A DNA stretch of 64,000 bases, taken from Sphingomonas sp. Leaf17 (GTDB lineage Bacteria > Pseudomonadota > Alphaproteobacteria > Sphingomonadales > Sphingomonadaceae). Below are positions 45,185 through 53,883 of this stretch, piece after piece. The DNA lies in assembly GCF_001421505.1 (NCBI RefSeq), contig NZ_LMKL01000005.1, positions 124,001 to 188,000 on the forward strand. The letters are read 5' to 3'. The notes beneath the pieces were generated by a model, which was given only the letters and a program-made list of their open reading frames with translations, did no database searches and was not told the origin of the DNA. The translations under genes and the position numbers were made by a program. Position 1 is the stretch's first letter; every line of letters begins with the position of its first letter.

Positions 45185-45271
45185 GGGATTTCCAGTTCGT
45201 GCGAGCGGCATGTAAGGGGTCGCCCGGCATATAGGGGGCCGGTCACCGGCCCCGCAACCGGGAGCCTTTCC

Positions 45272-45706
45272 ATGTCGTCCACCATCTACGTCCTGAACGG
45301 CCCGAACCTGAACCTGCTGGGCCTGCGCGAACCCGAGATCTACGGCACCGACACGCTGGACGACATCGCCGGCATGCTGGAGGATCGAGCCGCCGAACTG
45401 GGCCTGACCATCGACATGCGCCAGTCCAACCACGAGGGGCATCTGGTCGACTGGCTGCACGAGGCGCAAGCGACGGGGGCAAAGGCGGTGCTGCTGAACG
45501 CGGGCGGCTTCACCCACACCTCGGTCGCGGTCCACGACGCGATCAAATCGGTCACGACTCCGGTGATCGAGGTTCACCTGTCCAACCCCCACCGGCGCGA
45601 GGCGTTTCGCCACGTCAGCCTGGTCGGACAGGCCGCACGCGGAACGATCGCGGGTTTCGGCGCGCTTTCCTACACGCTGGCGCTTGAAGCGGCGGCGCGG
45701 TTCTGA
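45272..45706 (+). CDS. aroQ: 3-dehydroquinate dehydratase type II
   Basis: Third step of the shikimate pathway by the type II (dodecameric) enzyme. The 144-residue protein has [54 protein letters not shown] and [17 protein letters not shown], with the catalytic tyrosine (PEIYG) and histidine intact. The start ATG follows GGGAG. It is 14 bases before accB; the aroQ-accB-accC order is common in Proteobacteria. An 8-base perfect hairpin (GGGGCCGG tca CCGGCCCC) lies just upstream. Confidence 0.97.
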   Translation: MSSTIYVLNGPNLNLLGLREPEIYGTDTLDDIAGMLEDRAAELGLTIDMRQSNHEGHLVDWLHEAQATGAKAVLLNAGGFTHTSVAVHDAIKSVTTPVIEVHLSNPHRREAFRHVSLVGQAARGTIAGFGALSYTLALEAAARF

Positions 45707-45720
45707 CAGGACGCGTCGCT

Positions 45721-46206
45721 ATGACTGACACAATTGAACAGGGCGCGATGCAGGTCGACGTCGAACTCGTGCGCCAGCTCGCCCAGATGCTGGACGCAAC
45801 CCAGCTGACCGAAATCGAAGTGGAGGACGGCAGCCGCCGGATCCGCGTGGCGCGCAAGGCCGCGCCGGTGGCAGCGCAGCCGATGCAATATGCGCCGCCA
45901 CCGCCGCCGGTCGCGGCTCCGCTGGCCATCCCGCAGGCGTCGGAGGCCGGGACGCCAGCACCTGCCCCGTCGGCGAACGCGGTCAAGTCGCCGATGGTCG
46001 GCACCGTCTACCTGTCGGCCGAACCCGGGTCCAAGCCGTTTGCCAGCGTCGGGCAGAAGGTCGCCGCCGGTGACACGCTGCTGATCGTCGAGGCGATGAA
46101 GGTGATGAACCAGATTCTTGCGCCCAACGCCGGCACCGTCACCGCCGTGCTGGTCGAGAACGGCCAGCCGGTCGAGTTCGACCAGCCGCTGATCGTGGTC
46201 GAGTAA
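45721..46206 (+). CDS. accB: Acetyl-CoA carboxylase biotin carboxyl carrier protein
   Basis: The 161-residue carrier subunit of acetyl-CoA carboxylase. The biotinylation motif EAMKVMN carries K127. A Pro/Ala-rich linker (about residues 48-88) precedes the biotinyl domain starting [16 protein letters not shown]. The start is the first ATG after aroQ. Confidence 0.97.
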   Translation: MTDTIEQGAMQVDVELVRQLAQMLDATQLTEIEVEDGSRRIRVARKAAPVAAQPMQYAPPPPPVAAPLAIPQASEAGTPAPAPSANAVKSPMVGTVYLSAEPGSKPFASVGQKVAAGDTLLIVEAMKVMNQILAPNAGTVTAVLVENGQPVEFDQPLIVVE

Positions 46207-46211
46207 TACCC

Positions 46212-47564
46212 TTGCGCCCCATCAAGAAACTGCTGATCGCCAATCGCGGCGAGATCGCGCTGCGCATCCACCGCGCCTGCCACGAAATGGGCATCCAGAC
46301 GGTGGCGGTCCATTCGACCGCCGACGCCGACGCCATGCATGTGCGGCTGGCGGACCAAGCGATCTGCATCGGCCCGCCGTCAGCCACCGACAGCTATCTG
46401 AATATCCCGAACATCATTTCCGCCGCCGAAATCTCGGGCGCGGACGCGATCCATCCGGGCTACGGCTTCTTGAGCGAAAACGCGCGCTTCGCCGAGATCG
46501 TCGAGATGCACGATCTGCTGTTCGTTGGTCCCAAGCCCGAACATATCCGCACGATGGGTGACAAGGTCGAGGCCAAGCGCACGGCCGGCAAGCTCGGCCT
46601 GCCGCTGGTACCCGGGTCCGACGGCGCCATCAGCGACGTGGACGAGGCCAGGCGGCTGGCCGCCGGGATCGGCTATCCGGTCATCATCAAGGCGGCCAGC
46701 GGCGGCGGCGGTCGCGGCATGAAGGTATGCGAGAACGAGGACACCCTCGAAACGCTGATGCAGCAGGCGGGCCGCGAGGCGAAGGCCGCGTTCGGTGACG
46801 CCACCGTCTACATGGAAAAATATCTGGGCAATCCCCGGCATATCGAGTTCCAGATCTTCGGCGACGGCAACGGCAACGCGATCCATCTGGGCGAGCGCGA
46901 CTGCTCGCTCCAGCGCCGCCACCAGAAGGTGCTGGAGGAGGCTCCCTCGCCGATCATCACGGCTGAGGAACGCGCGCGGATGGGCGGGATCGTCGCGAAG
47001 GCGATGGCCGACATGGGGTATCGCGGTGCGGGCACGATCGAGTTCCTGTGGGAAGCCGGCGAATTCTATTTCATCGAAATGAACACCCGGTTGCAGGTCG
47101 AGCATCCGGTGACCGAGATGATTACCGGCATCGACCTGGTGCGCGAACAGATCCGCGTCGCCGAGGGGCATCCGCTGTCGGTGACGCAGGACCAGGTGCA
47201 GTTCCACGGCCACGCGATCGAATGTCGCATCAATGCCGAGGATCCCCGCACCTTCGCCCCCTCGCCCGGGCTGGTGAAGCAGTTCCATGCGCCCGGCGGC
47301 ATGCACGTCCGCGTCGATAGCGGGCTGTACGCCGGCTACAAGGTGCCGCCCTATTACGACAGCATGATCGCCAAGCTGATCGTCTATGGCACCACCCGTG
47401 AACGCTGCATCGCCAGGCTTCGCCGCGCGCTGGAGGAGTTCGTGATCGACGGCATGAAGACCACCATCCCGCTGCACCGCAACCTGATCGAGGATCCGGA
47501 GTTCCAGAGCGGGGACTATACGATCAAGTGGCTGGAGGACTGGCTGGCCCGGGAGACGCAGTAG
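46212..47564 (+). CDS. accC: Acetyl-CoA carboxylase biotin carboxylase
   Basis: ATP-grasp carboxylase of 450 residues that loads CO2 on biotin-AccB. The sequence starts with [21 protein letters not shown], then [17 protein letters not shown], the glycine-rich ATP loop [13 protein letters not shown], and [20 protein letters not shown]. It begins with TTG at 46212, five bases after the accB stop, so its translation is linked to accB. A hairpin follows its stop. Confidence 0.97.
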   Translation: MRPIKKLLIANRGEIALRIHRACHEMGIQTVAVHSTADADAMHVRLADQAICIGPPSATDSYLNIPNIISAAEISGADAIHPGYGFLSENARFAEIVEMHDLLFVGPKPEHIRTMGDKVEAKRTAGKLGLPLVPGSDGAISDVDEARRLAAGIGYPVIIKAASGGGGRGMKVCENEDTLETLMQQAGREAKAAFGDATVYMEKYLGNPRHIEFQIFGDGNGNAIHLGERDCSLQRRHQKVLEEAPSPIITAEERARMGGIVAKAMADMGYRGAGTIEFLWEAGEFYFIEMNTRLQVEHPVTEMITGIDLVREQIRVAEGHPLSVTQDQVQFHGHAIECRINAEDPRTFAPSPGLVKQFHAPGGMHVRVDSGLYAGYKVPPYYDSMIAKLIVYGTTRERCIARLRRALEEFVIDGMKTTIPLHRNLIEDPEFQSGDYTIKWLEDWLARETQ

Positions 47565-47604
47565 CATCGCTACTGCGCACCGGGGCACACCCGGCCAGCG
47601 CGAA

Positions 47605-47632
47605 CGAAGCCGCGCCACAAGGCGCGGCTTCG
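47605..47632 (+). terminator. Hairpin after accC
   Basis: Perfect 12-base stem CGAAGCCGCGCC / GGCGCGGCTTCG with loop ACAA, 41 bases after accC. There is no T-run; it may stabilise or end the accC transcript. Confidence 0.5.
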
Positions 47633-47683
47633 CCGCGTCTGACGGCGCGAAGCGGGCGGGATGAACGCGCCCCCGCGTTACTG

Positions 47684-47790
47684 TTCCCCGGCGAAGGCCG
47701 GGGTCCAGTCGCAACGTCTTCTGCGGAGAGGACCAGACCTCAGCCACGATTGCCTTCCCGATTGGGCCACGGCCTTCGCCGGGGAACAAG
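47684..47790. repeat. Palindromic repeat (TTCCCCGGCGAAGG family)
   Basis: Left arm GTTCCCCGGCGAAGGCCGGG, right arm CGGCCTTCGCCGGGGAACA. Copy of the element at 40547-40651. Confidence 0.7.
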
Positions 47791-47901
47791 AAGTCCCCCC
47801 TTCCAATGTTGGAAATCCCCCGGCACAGTCATACCCATGCCGCGCGCGCCCACCACTCCTGGCACCATCGAACACGACGCTCCCATCCGCCCCGAAATTG
47901 A

Positions 47902-48462
<561 letters not shown>

Positions 48463-48468
48463 TCCGAT

Positions 48469-48500
48469 CGCGTAAGCACGGTCATGTCCGTGCTTACGCG
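48469..48500 (+). terminator. Strong glnB-glnA intergenic hairpin
   Basis: Perfect 13-base stem CGCGTAAGCACGG / CCGTGCTTACGCG with a 6-base loop, just after the glnB stop. Without a T-run it more likely acts as an RNA-processing or partial-termination hairpin between glnB and glnA. Confidence 0.6.
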
Positions 48501-48608
48501 AACGGCATTTGACGCGACGCAATATTATGTGGAAGTGACCGCCGCAGCCGCAACGCGAGCGGGCCTCATCCCGAACAAAACTTTTCGATAAGCAAAGGGC
48601 ACAGCATC

Positions 48609-50021
48609 ATGGCGAACACTGCATCCGACGTTCTGGCGATGATCAAGGACCAGGAGATCGAGTGGGTCGACCTGCGTTTCACCGATCCCAAGGGCAAGTG
48701 GCAGCATCTGACGATGGTCGCCGGCCTGATCGGCGAGGACGAACTGACCGACGGCCTGATGTTCGACGGGTCGTCGATCGAGGGCTGGAAGGCGATCAAC
48801 GAATCCGACATGACGCTGAAGCCGGATCTGGACGCAGTCTATGTCGATCCGTTCTCGGCCACGCCGATGCTGATCCTGATCTGCGACATCACCGATCCGT
48901 CGACCGGCGAACTGTATTCGCGCGACCCGCGCTCGACCGCCAAGCGCGCCGAGGCGTATCTGCTGACCACCGGCGTCGGCGACACCGTGTATGTCGGCCC
49001 GGAAGCCGAGTTCTTCATGTTCGACGACGTGCGGTTCGAGAACAGCTATTCGACCAGCTATTACAAGATCGACGACGTCGAACTGCCGGGCAATTCGGGC
49101 CGCGAATATGAGGGCGGCAACATGGGCCACCGCCCGCGCGCCAAGGGCGGCTATTTCCCGGTCGCGCCGGTCGACAGCGCGGTCGACATCCGCGGCGAGA
49201 TGGTCTCGACCATGATCGAGATGGGCCTCCCCTGCGACAAGCATCATCACGAAGTCGCGGCCGCGCAGCATGAGCTGGGCCTGACCTTCGGCACGCTGAC
49301 GCAGACCGCCGACCGGATGCAGATCTACAAGTATGTCGTCCATCAGGTGGCGCACGCCTACGGCAAGACCGCGACGTTCATGCCGAAGCCGATCAAGGAA
49401 GACAACGGTTCGGGGATGCACACCCACTTCTCGATCTGGGAAGGCAAGACGCCGCTGTTCGCCGGCAATGGCTATGCCGGCCTGTCCGACATGTGCCTGT
49501 ATTTCATCGGCGGCATCATCAAGCATGCCAAGGCGGTCAACGCCTTCACCAACCCCTCGACCAACAGCTACAAGCGGCTGGTCCCGGGTTACGAGGCCCC
49601 CGTGCTGCTCGCCTATTCGGCGCGCAACCGGTCGGCGTCGTGCCGTATCCCCTATGGCACCGGCCCCAAGGCCAAGCGCGTCGAAGTGCGTTTCCCCGAC
49701 GCGCTCGCCAACCCCTATCTCGCCTATGCGGCGCTGATGATGGCAGGCATGGACGGCATCCTGAACAAGATCCATCCGGGTGAAGCGATGGACAAGAACC
49801 TGTACGACCTGCCGCCGGCAGAACTCGCCCAGGTTCCGACGGTCGCCGGTTCGCTGCGTGAGGCGCTCGACTGCCTGGCTGCCGATCACGACTTCCTGCT
49901 GAAGGGCGACGTGTTCTCGAAGGACCAGATCGAATCGTTCATCGAAATCAAGATGGCCGAAGTCGCGCGTTGGGAAATGACCCCCAGCCCGGTCGAATAC
50001 GACATGTACTACAGCGGCTAA
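48609..50021 (+). CDS. glnA: Glutamine synthetase type I
   Basis: ATP-dependent ligase making glutamine from glutamate and ammonium. The 470-residue protein has [46 protein letters not shown] and the C-terminal [11 protein letters not shown] region. The adenylylation tyrosine lies in the segment [11 protein letters not shown]. Both the size and the loops match the GSI-beta form controlled by adenylyltransferase and PII. AAAGGG lies 12 bases before the ATG. Confidence 0.98.
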   Translation: MANTASDVLAMIKDQEIEWVDLRFTDPKGKWQHLTMVAGLIGEDELTDGLMFDGSSIEGWKAINESDMTLKPDLDAVYVDPFSATPMLILICDITDPSTGELYSRDPRSTAKRAEAYLLTTGVGDTVYVGPEAEFFMFDDVRFENSYSTSYYKIDDVELPGNSGREYEGGNMGHRPRAKGGYFPVAPVDSAVDIRGEMVSTMIEMGLPCDKHHHEVAAAQHELGLTFGTLTQTADRMQIYKYVVHQVAHAYGKTATFMPKPIKEDNGSGMHTHFSIWEGKTPLFAGNGYAGLSDMCLYFIGGIIKHAKAVNAFTNPSTNSYKRLVPGYEAPVLLAYSARNRSASCRIPYGTGPKAKRVEVRFPDALANPYLAYAALMMAGMDGILNKIHPGEAMDKNLYDLPPAELAQVPTVAGSLREALDCLAADHDFLLKGDVFSKDQIESFIEIKMAEVARWEMTPSPVEYDMYYSG

Positions 50022-50028
50022 GGCGAAC

Positions 50029-50049
50029 GGCGGGCGCTCAGCGCCCGCC
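50029..50049 (+). terminator. Hairpin after glnA
   Basis: Perfect 9-base stem GGCGGGCGC / GCGCCCGCC with loop TCA directly after the glnA stop. No T-run follows. Confidence 0.5.
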
Positions 50050-50149
50050 CAGGCCCGGACGGCGGGGCCAAAAGCCCCGACCGACGGCATGGCTTTACCA
50101 TGCCGCGACCACACCGATGGAATGGGACGCGCCGTCAGTCGGTTGCGTC

Positions 50150-50421
50150 CCTTCTTGGTTCAACAAAGGCTGGCAATCGGTCAGCGAAAGCGGCGACGTC
50201 GCCTGCGTTGGCGGACCCGGTTACGATGCAACGGTCAGTCCTTGCATAATGCTCGGCTTTTATGCCGGCATTGCGCGCTGCCGAGTTCGGCTCCATTTTG
50301 CCGCAACGTCGGATATCGCTACACCGACTATAACGGCACTGCGGATACACCGAACATCGTGAAGAGCAGCATCGGCCTCGACCGACGTCAGGTGTTGGCC
50401 GGTCCGGGCGTTCGCGTCTGA
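50150..50421 (+). pseudogene. Remnant of an outer-membrane beta-barrel (porin-family) gene
   Basis: Two fragments in different frames read like parts of one OMP beta-barrel protein. The first (about 50150-50282) translates as VSESGDVACVGGPGYDATVS and MLGFYAGIA. The second (about 50300-50421) gives NVGYRYTDYNGTADT and a C-terminal GLDRRQVLAGPGVRV stop. The pattern YRYTDY, LDRxQVLAGxGVR, stop is typical of the last beta-strands of sphingomonad porin-family barrels. A signal peptide, the central strands and one frame are missing, so it is decayed by deletion and frameshift. Confidence 0.5.
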
Positions 50422-50435
50422 CGACGCGGCGCCGG

Positions 50436-51416
50436 TTACACGACCAGCACCGTGCTGCCGCGTGTTTCGCCCGCCTCCAGCGCGCGGTGCGCGGCGGCGG
50501 CGTCCTCCAAGGCGAAGGCCCGGCCGATGTCGGGCCTGATCGCCCCGCTATCCAGCATCGCGAAGACGCGGGCGATGCCGGCGGCGCGTTCGTCGGCGGT
50601 GGCGTAGTAATCGAACAGGGTCGGCCGGGTCACGAACAGCGATCCCTTCGCCGCGAGGATGCCGAGATTGACGCCGTCGACCACACCGCCGGCATTGCCA
50701 TAGCTGACGATCAGCCCGCGCCGCGCCGCACTTGCCAGCGACACCGGCCAGGTCGCGCCGCCGATGCCGTCAAATACCACCGGCACCCCCTGCCCGTCGG
50801 TCAGGTCACGAACGCGGGCGGCAACATCCTCGGTCTTGTAGAACAGGATATGGGCGGCCCCGGCGGCGCTGGCGTGGGTGGCCTTTTCCCCGGTGCTGAC
50901 CGTCGCGATGACCGTCGCACCGATCGCGGTCAGCCAGCCCGTGAGCAATTGCCCGACGCCGCCGGCCGCCGCGTGGACCAGAACCGTCTGCCCCGCCGTC
51001 ACCTTCGCGCACCGTTCGACCAGAAACTCGGTCGTACAGCCTTTCAGCAGCAACGCGGCCGCCGTCCGGTCATCGACGCTGTCCGGCAGCGGGAAGACTT
51101 GCGCGGCGGGCAGGTTGCGCGCCGTGGCATAGGCACCCCGCGCCGGCCCGAATGTGCCGACCCGGTCGCCGACCGCGACGCCATCGACGCCCTTGCCCAG
51201 CGCGACGATGATGCCCGCCGCCTCGCTGCCAAGACCGCCGGGCAGATCGATCGGATAGACGCCGCTGCGATGATAGGTGTCGATATAGTTCAGGCCGACG
51301 ACGGTGTTGCGAATCGTCACTTCGCCGGGGCCGGGCGGCGGCAGGTCGATGTCGACCCACTGGATGACCTCCGGCCCACCGGTCCGTTCGATGCGTGCCA
51401 CGCGTGCCGTCGTCAT
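50436..51416 (-). CDS. Quinone oxidoreductase (QOR type)
   Basis: A 326-residue zinc-free medium-chain reductase. It matches quinone reductase QOR1: NTVVGLNYIDTYHRSGVYP, LPGGLGSEAAGIIVALG, ALLLKGCTTEFLVERC, the Rossmann VHAAAGGVGQLLTGW and FDGIGGATW. Its ATG at 51416 is chosen for the family-typical start MTTARVARIERTGGPEVIQW. It reduces quinones with NADPH, probably as a detoxifying one-electron route; other substrates are possible. Confidence 0.95.
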   Translation of the reverse strand: MTTARVARIERTGGPEVIQWVDIDLPPPGPGEVTIRNTVVGLNYIDTYHRSGVYPIDLPGGLGSEAAGIIVALGKGVDGVAVGDRVGTFGPARGAYATARNLPAAQVFPLPDSVDDRTAAALLLKGCTTEFLVERCAKVTAGQTVLVHAAAGGVGQLLTGWLTAIGATVIATVSTGEKATHASAAGAAHILFYKTEDVAARVRDLTDGQGVPVVFDGIGGATWPVSLASAARRGLIVSYGNAGGVVDGVNLGILAAKGSLFVTRPTLFDYYATADERAAGIARVFAMLDSGAIRPDIGRAFALEDAAAAHRALEAGETRGSTVLVV

Positions 51417-51490
51417 GCCGTATCGTCCTTCTTCACCGTCCACCCGAATATGCAGGATGTACGGTGAAGGCGCGCAAGGACAACCCCGGT

Positions 51491-52168
51491 TCAGTTCTCC
51501 AGTTGCCAGCGCACGTTGCGCAGCGTGAAGCTGGACGCGACCGGTTGGCCATCGGCGTCGCGGGCCGGCGTGAACCGCCCGTTGCGCGTCGCCAGCCGGC
51601 AGGTCGCGCCGTCAAGGTCCGCGTTGCCGCTGCTTGATACGACGCGGCAATCGGTGACGCGGCCGTTGACGCCGATGCCGACGGTCACGCTGACCCGCCC
51701 TTCCGCGCCTTCGCGACGGGCGGCGGCGGGGTAGCTGTCCTGCGGAAACCAGTCGCCCTGATTGCCACGCGGGCTGACGCCGGCGGACAGGGACATCGGC
51801 GCGGGTGTCGGGGTGACGGTGACCGGCGGCACGGGCGGTGTGACGGGACCAATGTCGACAGGATATGCCGTGAGCGGCGGCGTGTCCGTCACGACAGCGA
51901 CCACCGGATTGACCGGCGCCACATCGACGATCCGGTCGGGGGCGCTGAGCGGGCGGGCCGGTGCGGGCGCCGCCACGATCTTCTCCTCGACCGGCGGCGG
52001 GACGATCGGAACGGGCACGTTGTAGGTGTCGATCGGATCGACGAACGTCGTGTAGGCGGTGTAGGCCAGCCCGGATATCAGCGCATAGCCGATCCCGGCA
52101 TGGATCAGCGCCACCGATCCGATCGCAACGAGGCGATCGCGACCCGGTTTCTTGTCGGCATAGGACAT
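51491..52168 (-). CDS. TonB-like energy transducer
   Basis: A 225-residue TonB family protein. The start at 52168 follows a strong AGGAGG. It has an N-terminal membrane helix (about residues 14-36, VAIGSVALIHAGIGYALISG), a Pro/Val-rich periplasmic spacer (PPVEEKIVAAP, PPVPPVTVTPTP), and a TonB C-terminal domain (SYPAAARREGAEGRVSVTVG, FTLRNVRWQLEN). ExbB/ExbD are not adjacent. It probably energises TonB-dependent receptors, in keeping with glycan uptake elsewhere in the genome. Confidence 0.9.
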   Translation of the reverse strand: MSYADKKPGRDRLVAIGSVALIHAGIGYALISGLAYTAYTTFVDPIDTYNVPVPIVPPPVEEKIVAAPAPARPLSAPDRIVDVAPVNPVVAVVTDTPPLTAYPVDIGPVTPPVPPVTVTPTPAPMSLSAGVSPRGNQGDWFPQDSYPAAARREGAEGRVSVTVGIGVNGRVTDCRVVSSSGNADLDGATCRLATRNGRFTPARDADGQPVASSFTLRNVRWQLEN

Positions 52169-52345
52169 GATGGTTCCTCCTGACGCATCGGCCGATTCCC
52201 AGGACGAGTCGCCCTGCAACGCCGATGAACCGAATGTGACGTTATTACGTCGCATCCGTCAATCGGGATTTCAGGGTTTCGGGTTGCAACCGATATGCCG
52301 GCGCATCATGGTCGCCGCCGACATGAAAACGGCAGGAGCGGCGAC
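52169..52345. promoter_or_regulatory. Divergent promoter region with two palindromes
   Basis: Between the TonB-like and aldehyde dehydrogenase genes lie GACGTTATTACGTC (52238-52251, perfect 5-base arms) and GGTTGCAACC (52282-52291, perfect 10-base palindrome). Both have the form of repressor operators. The TonB-like ribosome-binding site also lies here. No specific regulator is nearby. Confidence 0.4.
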
Positions 52346-53770
52346 ATGCAGAGCTATACCAGGCATTATATCGGCGGGCAGTGGGTCGAAAGCGATGGCG
52401 GCGCGCACCATCTGGTCATCGACCCGTCGACCGAGCAGCCCTGCACCGAAATCACGCTGGGTACCGCCAGCGACGTCGACAAAGCCGTCGCCGCCGCGCG
52501 TGCTGCGTTCGAAAGCTGGTCGCAGACGAGCGTCGAGGAACGTCAGGCCGTACTGGCCCGGATCATGACCGCCTACAAGGCGCGGATGCCGGATCTGGCC
52601 AAGGCCATCAGCGTCGAGATGGGCGCACCGATGGGCCTTGCCAGCATGGCGCAGGTGCCGAGCGGCCTTGGCCATTTCGCGATGACCGCCAAGGCGCTGG
52701 CCGAGTTCCGGTTCGAGGAAACGATCGGCAAGGCGCGGGTGCGCCACGAACCGCTTGGCGTCGTGGCGATGATTACCCCGTGGAACTGGCCGCTGAACCA
52801 GATTTGCGCGAAGGTCGCGCCGGCCCTGGCGGCGGGCGACACGATGATCCTGAAGCCGTCGGAGGAAGCGCCGGGCTGCGCGGCGATCCTGGCCGAGATC
52901 ATGGACGCCGCCAGTGTTCCCGCGGGCGTGTTCAATCTGGTCAATGGCGACGGGGCCGGTGTCGGCGCGGCACTGTGCGCACACCGCGACGTCGACATGG
53001 TCAGCTTCACCGGATCGACCCGCGCCGGGATCGCGGTCGCGCAGGCCGCTGCGCCAACGGTCAAGCGGGTCCATCAGGAACTGGGCGGCAAGGCGGCGAA
53101 TCTGGTGCTGGAGGGGTCGGATCTGGCCGCCGTCCTGCCGCCCACCGTCGCGGGCGTGCTGGCCAATTCGGGCCAGAGCTGCATCGCGCCGACCCGGCTG
53201 CTCGTGCACCGGAATCAGGTCGGTGAGGCGACCGCGATCGTCAAGGCGATGATGGAGCAGACCCAGGTCGGCGATCCGGCGGAGATGGGCGCGCATATCG
53301 GGCCGGTGGTCAACAAGGCGCAGTATGAGAAGATCCAGGGGTTGATCCAGTCGGCGATCGACGAGGGCGCGACCCTGGTCACCGGCGGCACCGGACGGCC
53401 CGATGGTCGAGGCGCCGGGTTCTTCGTCCGCCCGACCCTGTTCGCGGATGTGACGCCCGACATGCGGATCGCGCAGGAGGAGACGTTCGGGCCGGTGGCG
53501 ACGATCACCGCCTATGACGATCAGGCGGACGGCATTCGCATCGCCAACGACACGCCCTATGGCCTGTCGGCCACGATATCGGGCGATCCGGCGGCGGCGG
53601 CGGCGGTCGCGCCGAAACTGCGCGCCGGGCTGGTGACGATCAATTCGTGGAGTCCCGACCTTGGCGCACCGTTCGGCGGGTACAAACAGTCGGGCAATGG
53701 TCGCGAGAACGGGCGGTATGGCCTGACCGATTTCATGGAGGTGAAGACGGTGCTCGGCCTGCCGGAGTGA
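52346..53770 (+). CDS. NAD(P)-dependent aldehyde dehydrogenase
   Basis: A 474-residue ALDH-superfamily enzyme. The start at 52346 follows AGGAG. The cofactor block ITPWNWPLNQICAKVAPALA is typical, the catalytic Glu is in HQELGGKAANLVLEG, and the nucleophile Cys in ANSGQSCIAPTR. C-terminal GYKQSGNGRENG and EVKTV are standard. The substrate is unknown; no adjacent pathway genes narrow it. Confidence 0.95.
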   Translation: MQSYTRHYIGGQWVESDGGAHHLVIDPSTEQPCTEITLGTASDVDKAVAAARAAFESWSQTSVEERQAVLARIMTAYKARMPDLAKAISVEMGAPMGLASMAQVPSGLGHFAMTAKALAEFRFEETIGKARVRHEPLGVVAMITPWNWPLNQICAKVAPALAAGDTMILKPSEEAPGCAAILAEIMDAASVPAGVFNLVNGDGAGVGAALCAHRDVDMVSFTGSTRAGIAVAQAAAPTVKRVHQELGGKAANLVLEGSDLAAVLPPTVAGVLANSGQSCIAPTRLLVHRNQVGEATAIVKAMMEQTQVGDPAEMGAHIGPVVNKAQYEKIQGLIQSAIDEGATLVTGGTGRPDGRGAGFFVRPTLFADVTPDMRIAQEETFGPVATITAYDDQADGIRIANDTPYGLSATISGDPAAAAAVAPKLRAGLVTINSWSPDLGAPFGGYKQSGNGRENGRYGLTDFMEVKTVLGLPE

Positions 53771-53803
53771 TACACCGGGTGCCGGCGCGCTGCTAAATCC
53801 GCT

Positions 53804-53832
53804 CGTCATCCCGGACGTGATCCGGGGTGACG
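53804..53832. repeat. Short palindrome (CGTCATCCCGG/CCGGGGTGACG)
   Basis: Half-length copy of the 7005-7086 family between the convergent aldehyde dehydrogenase and tamB genes. Confidence 0.6.
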
Positions 53833-53883
53833 TGGTGGGTGAGGGCATGGGATTGACGTATGCGAGGCACGCGGCGTGCCGGA

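Noticed and set aside
45185..45271. TPP riboswitch before thiS-thiG
   Set aside because: The spacer is only 87 bases and shows no CTGAGA-type core or matching stems; the visible hairpin faces aroQ.
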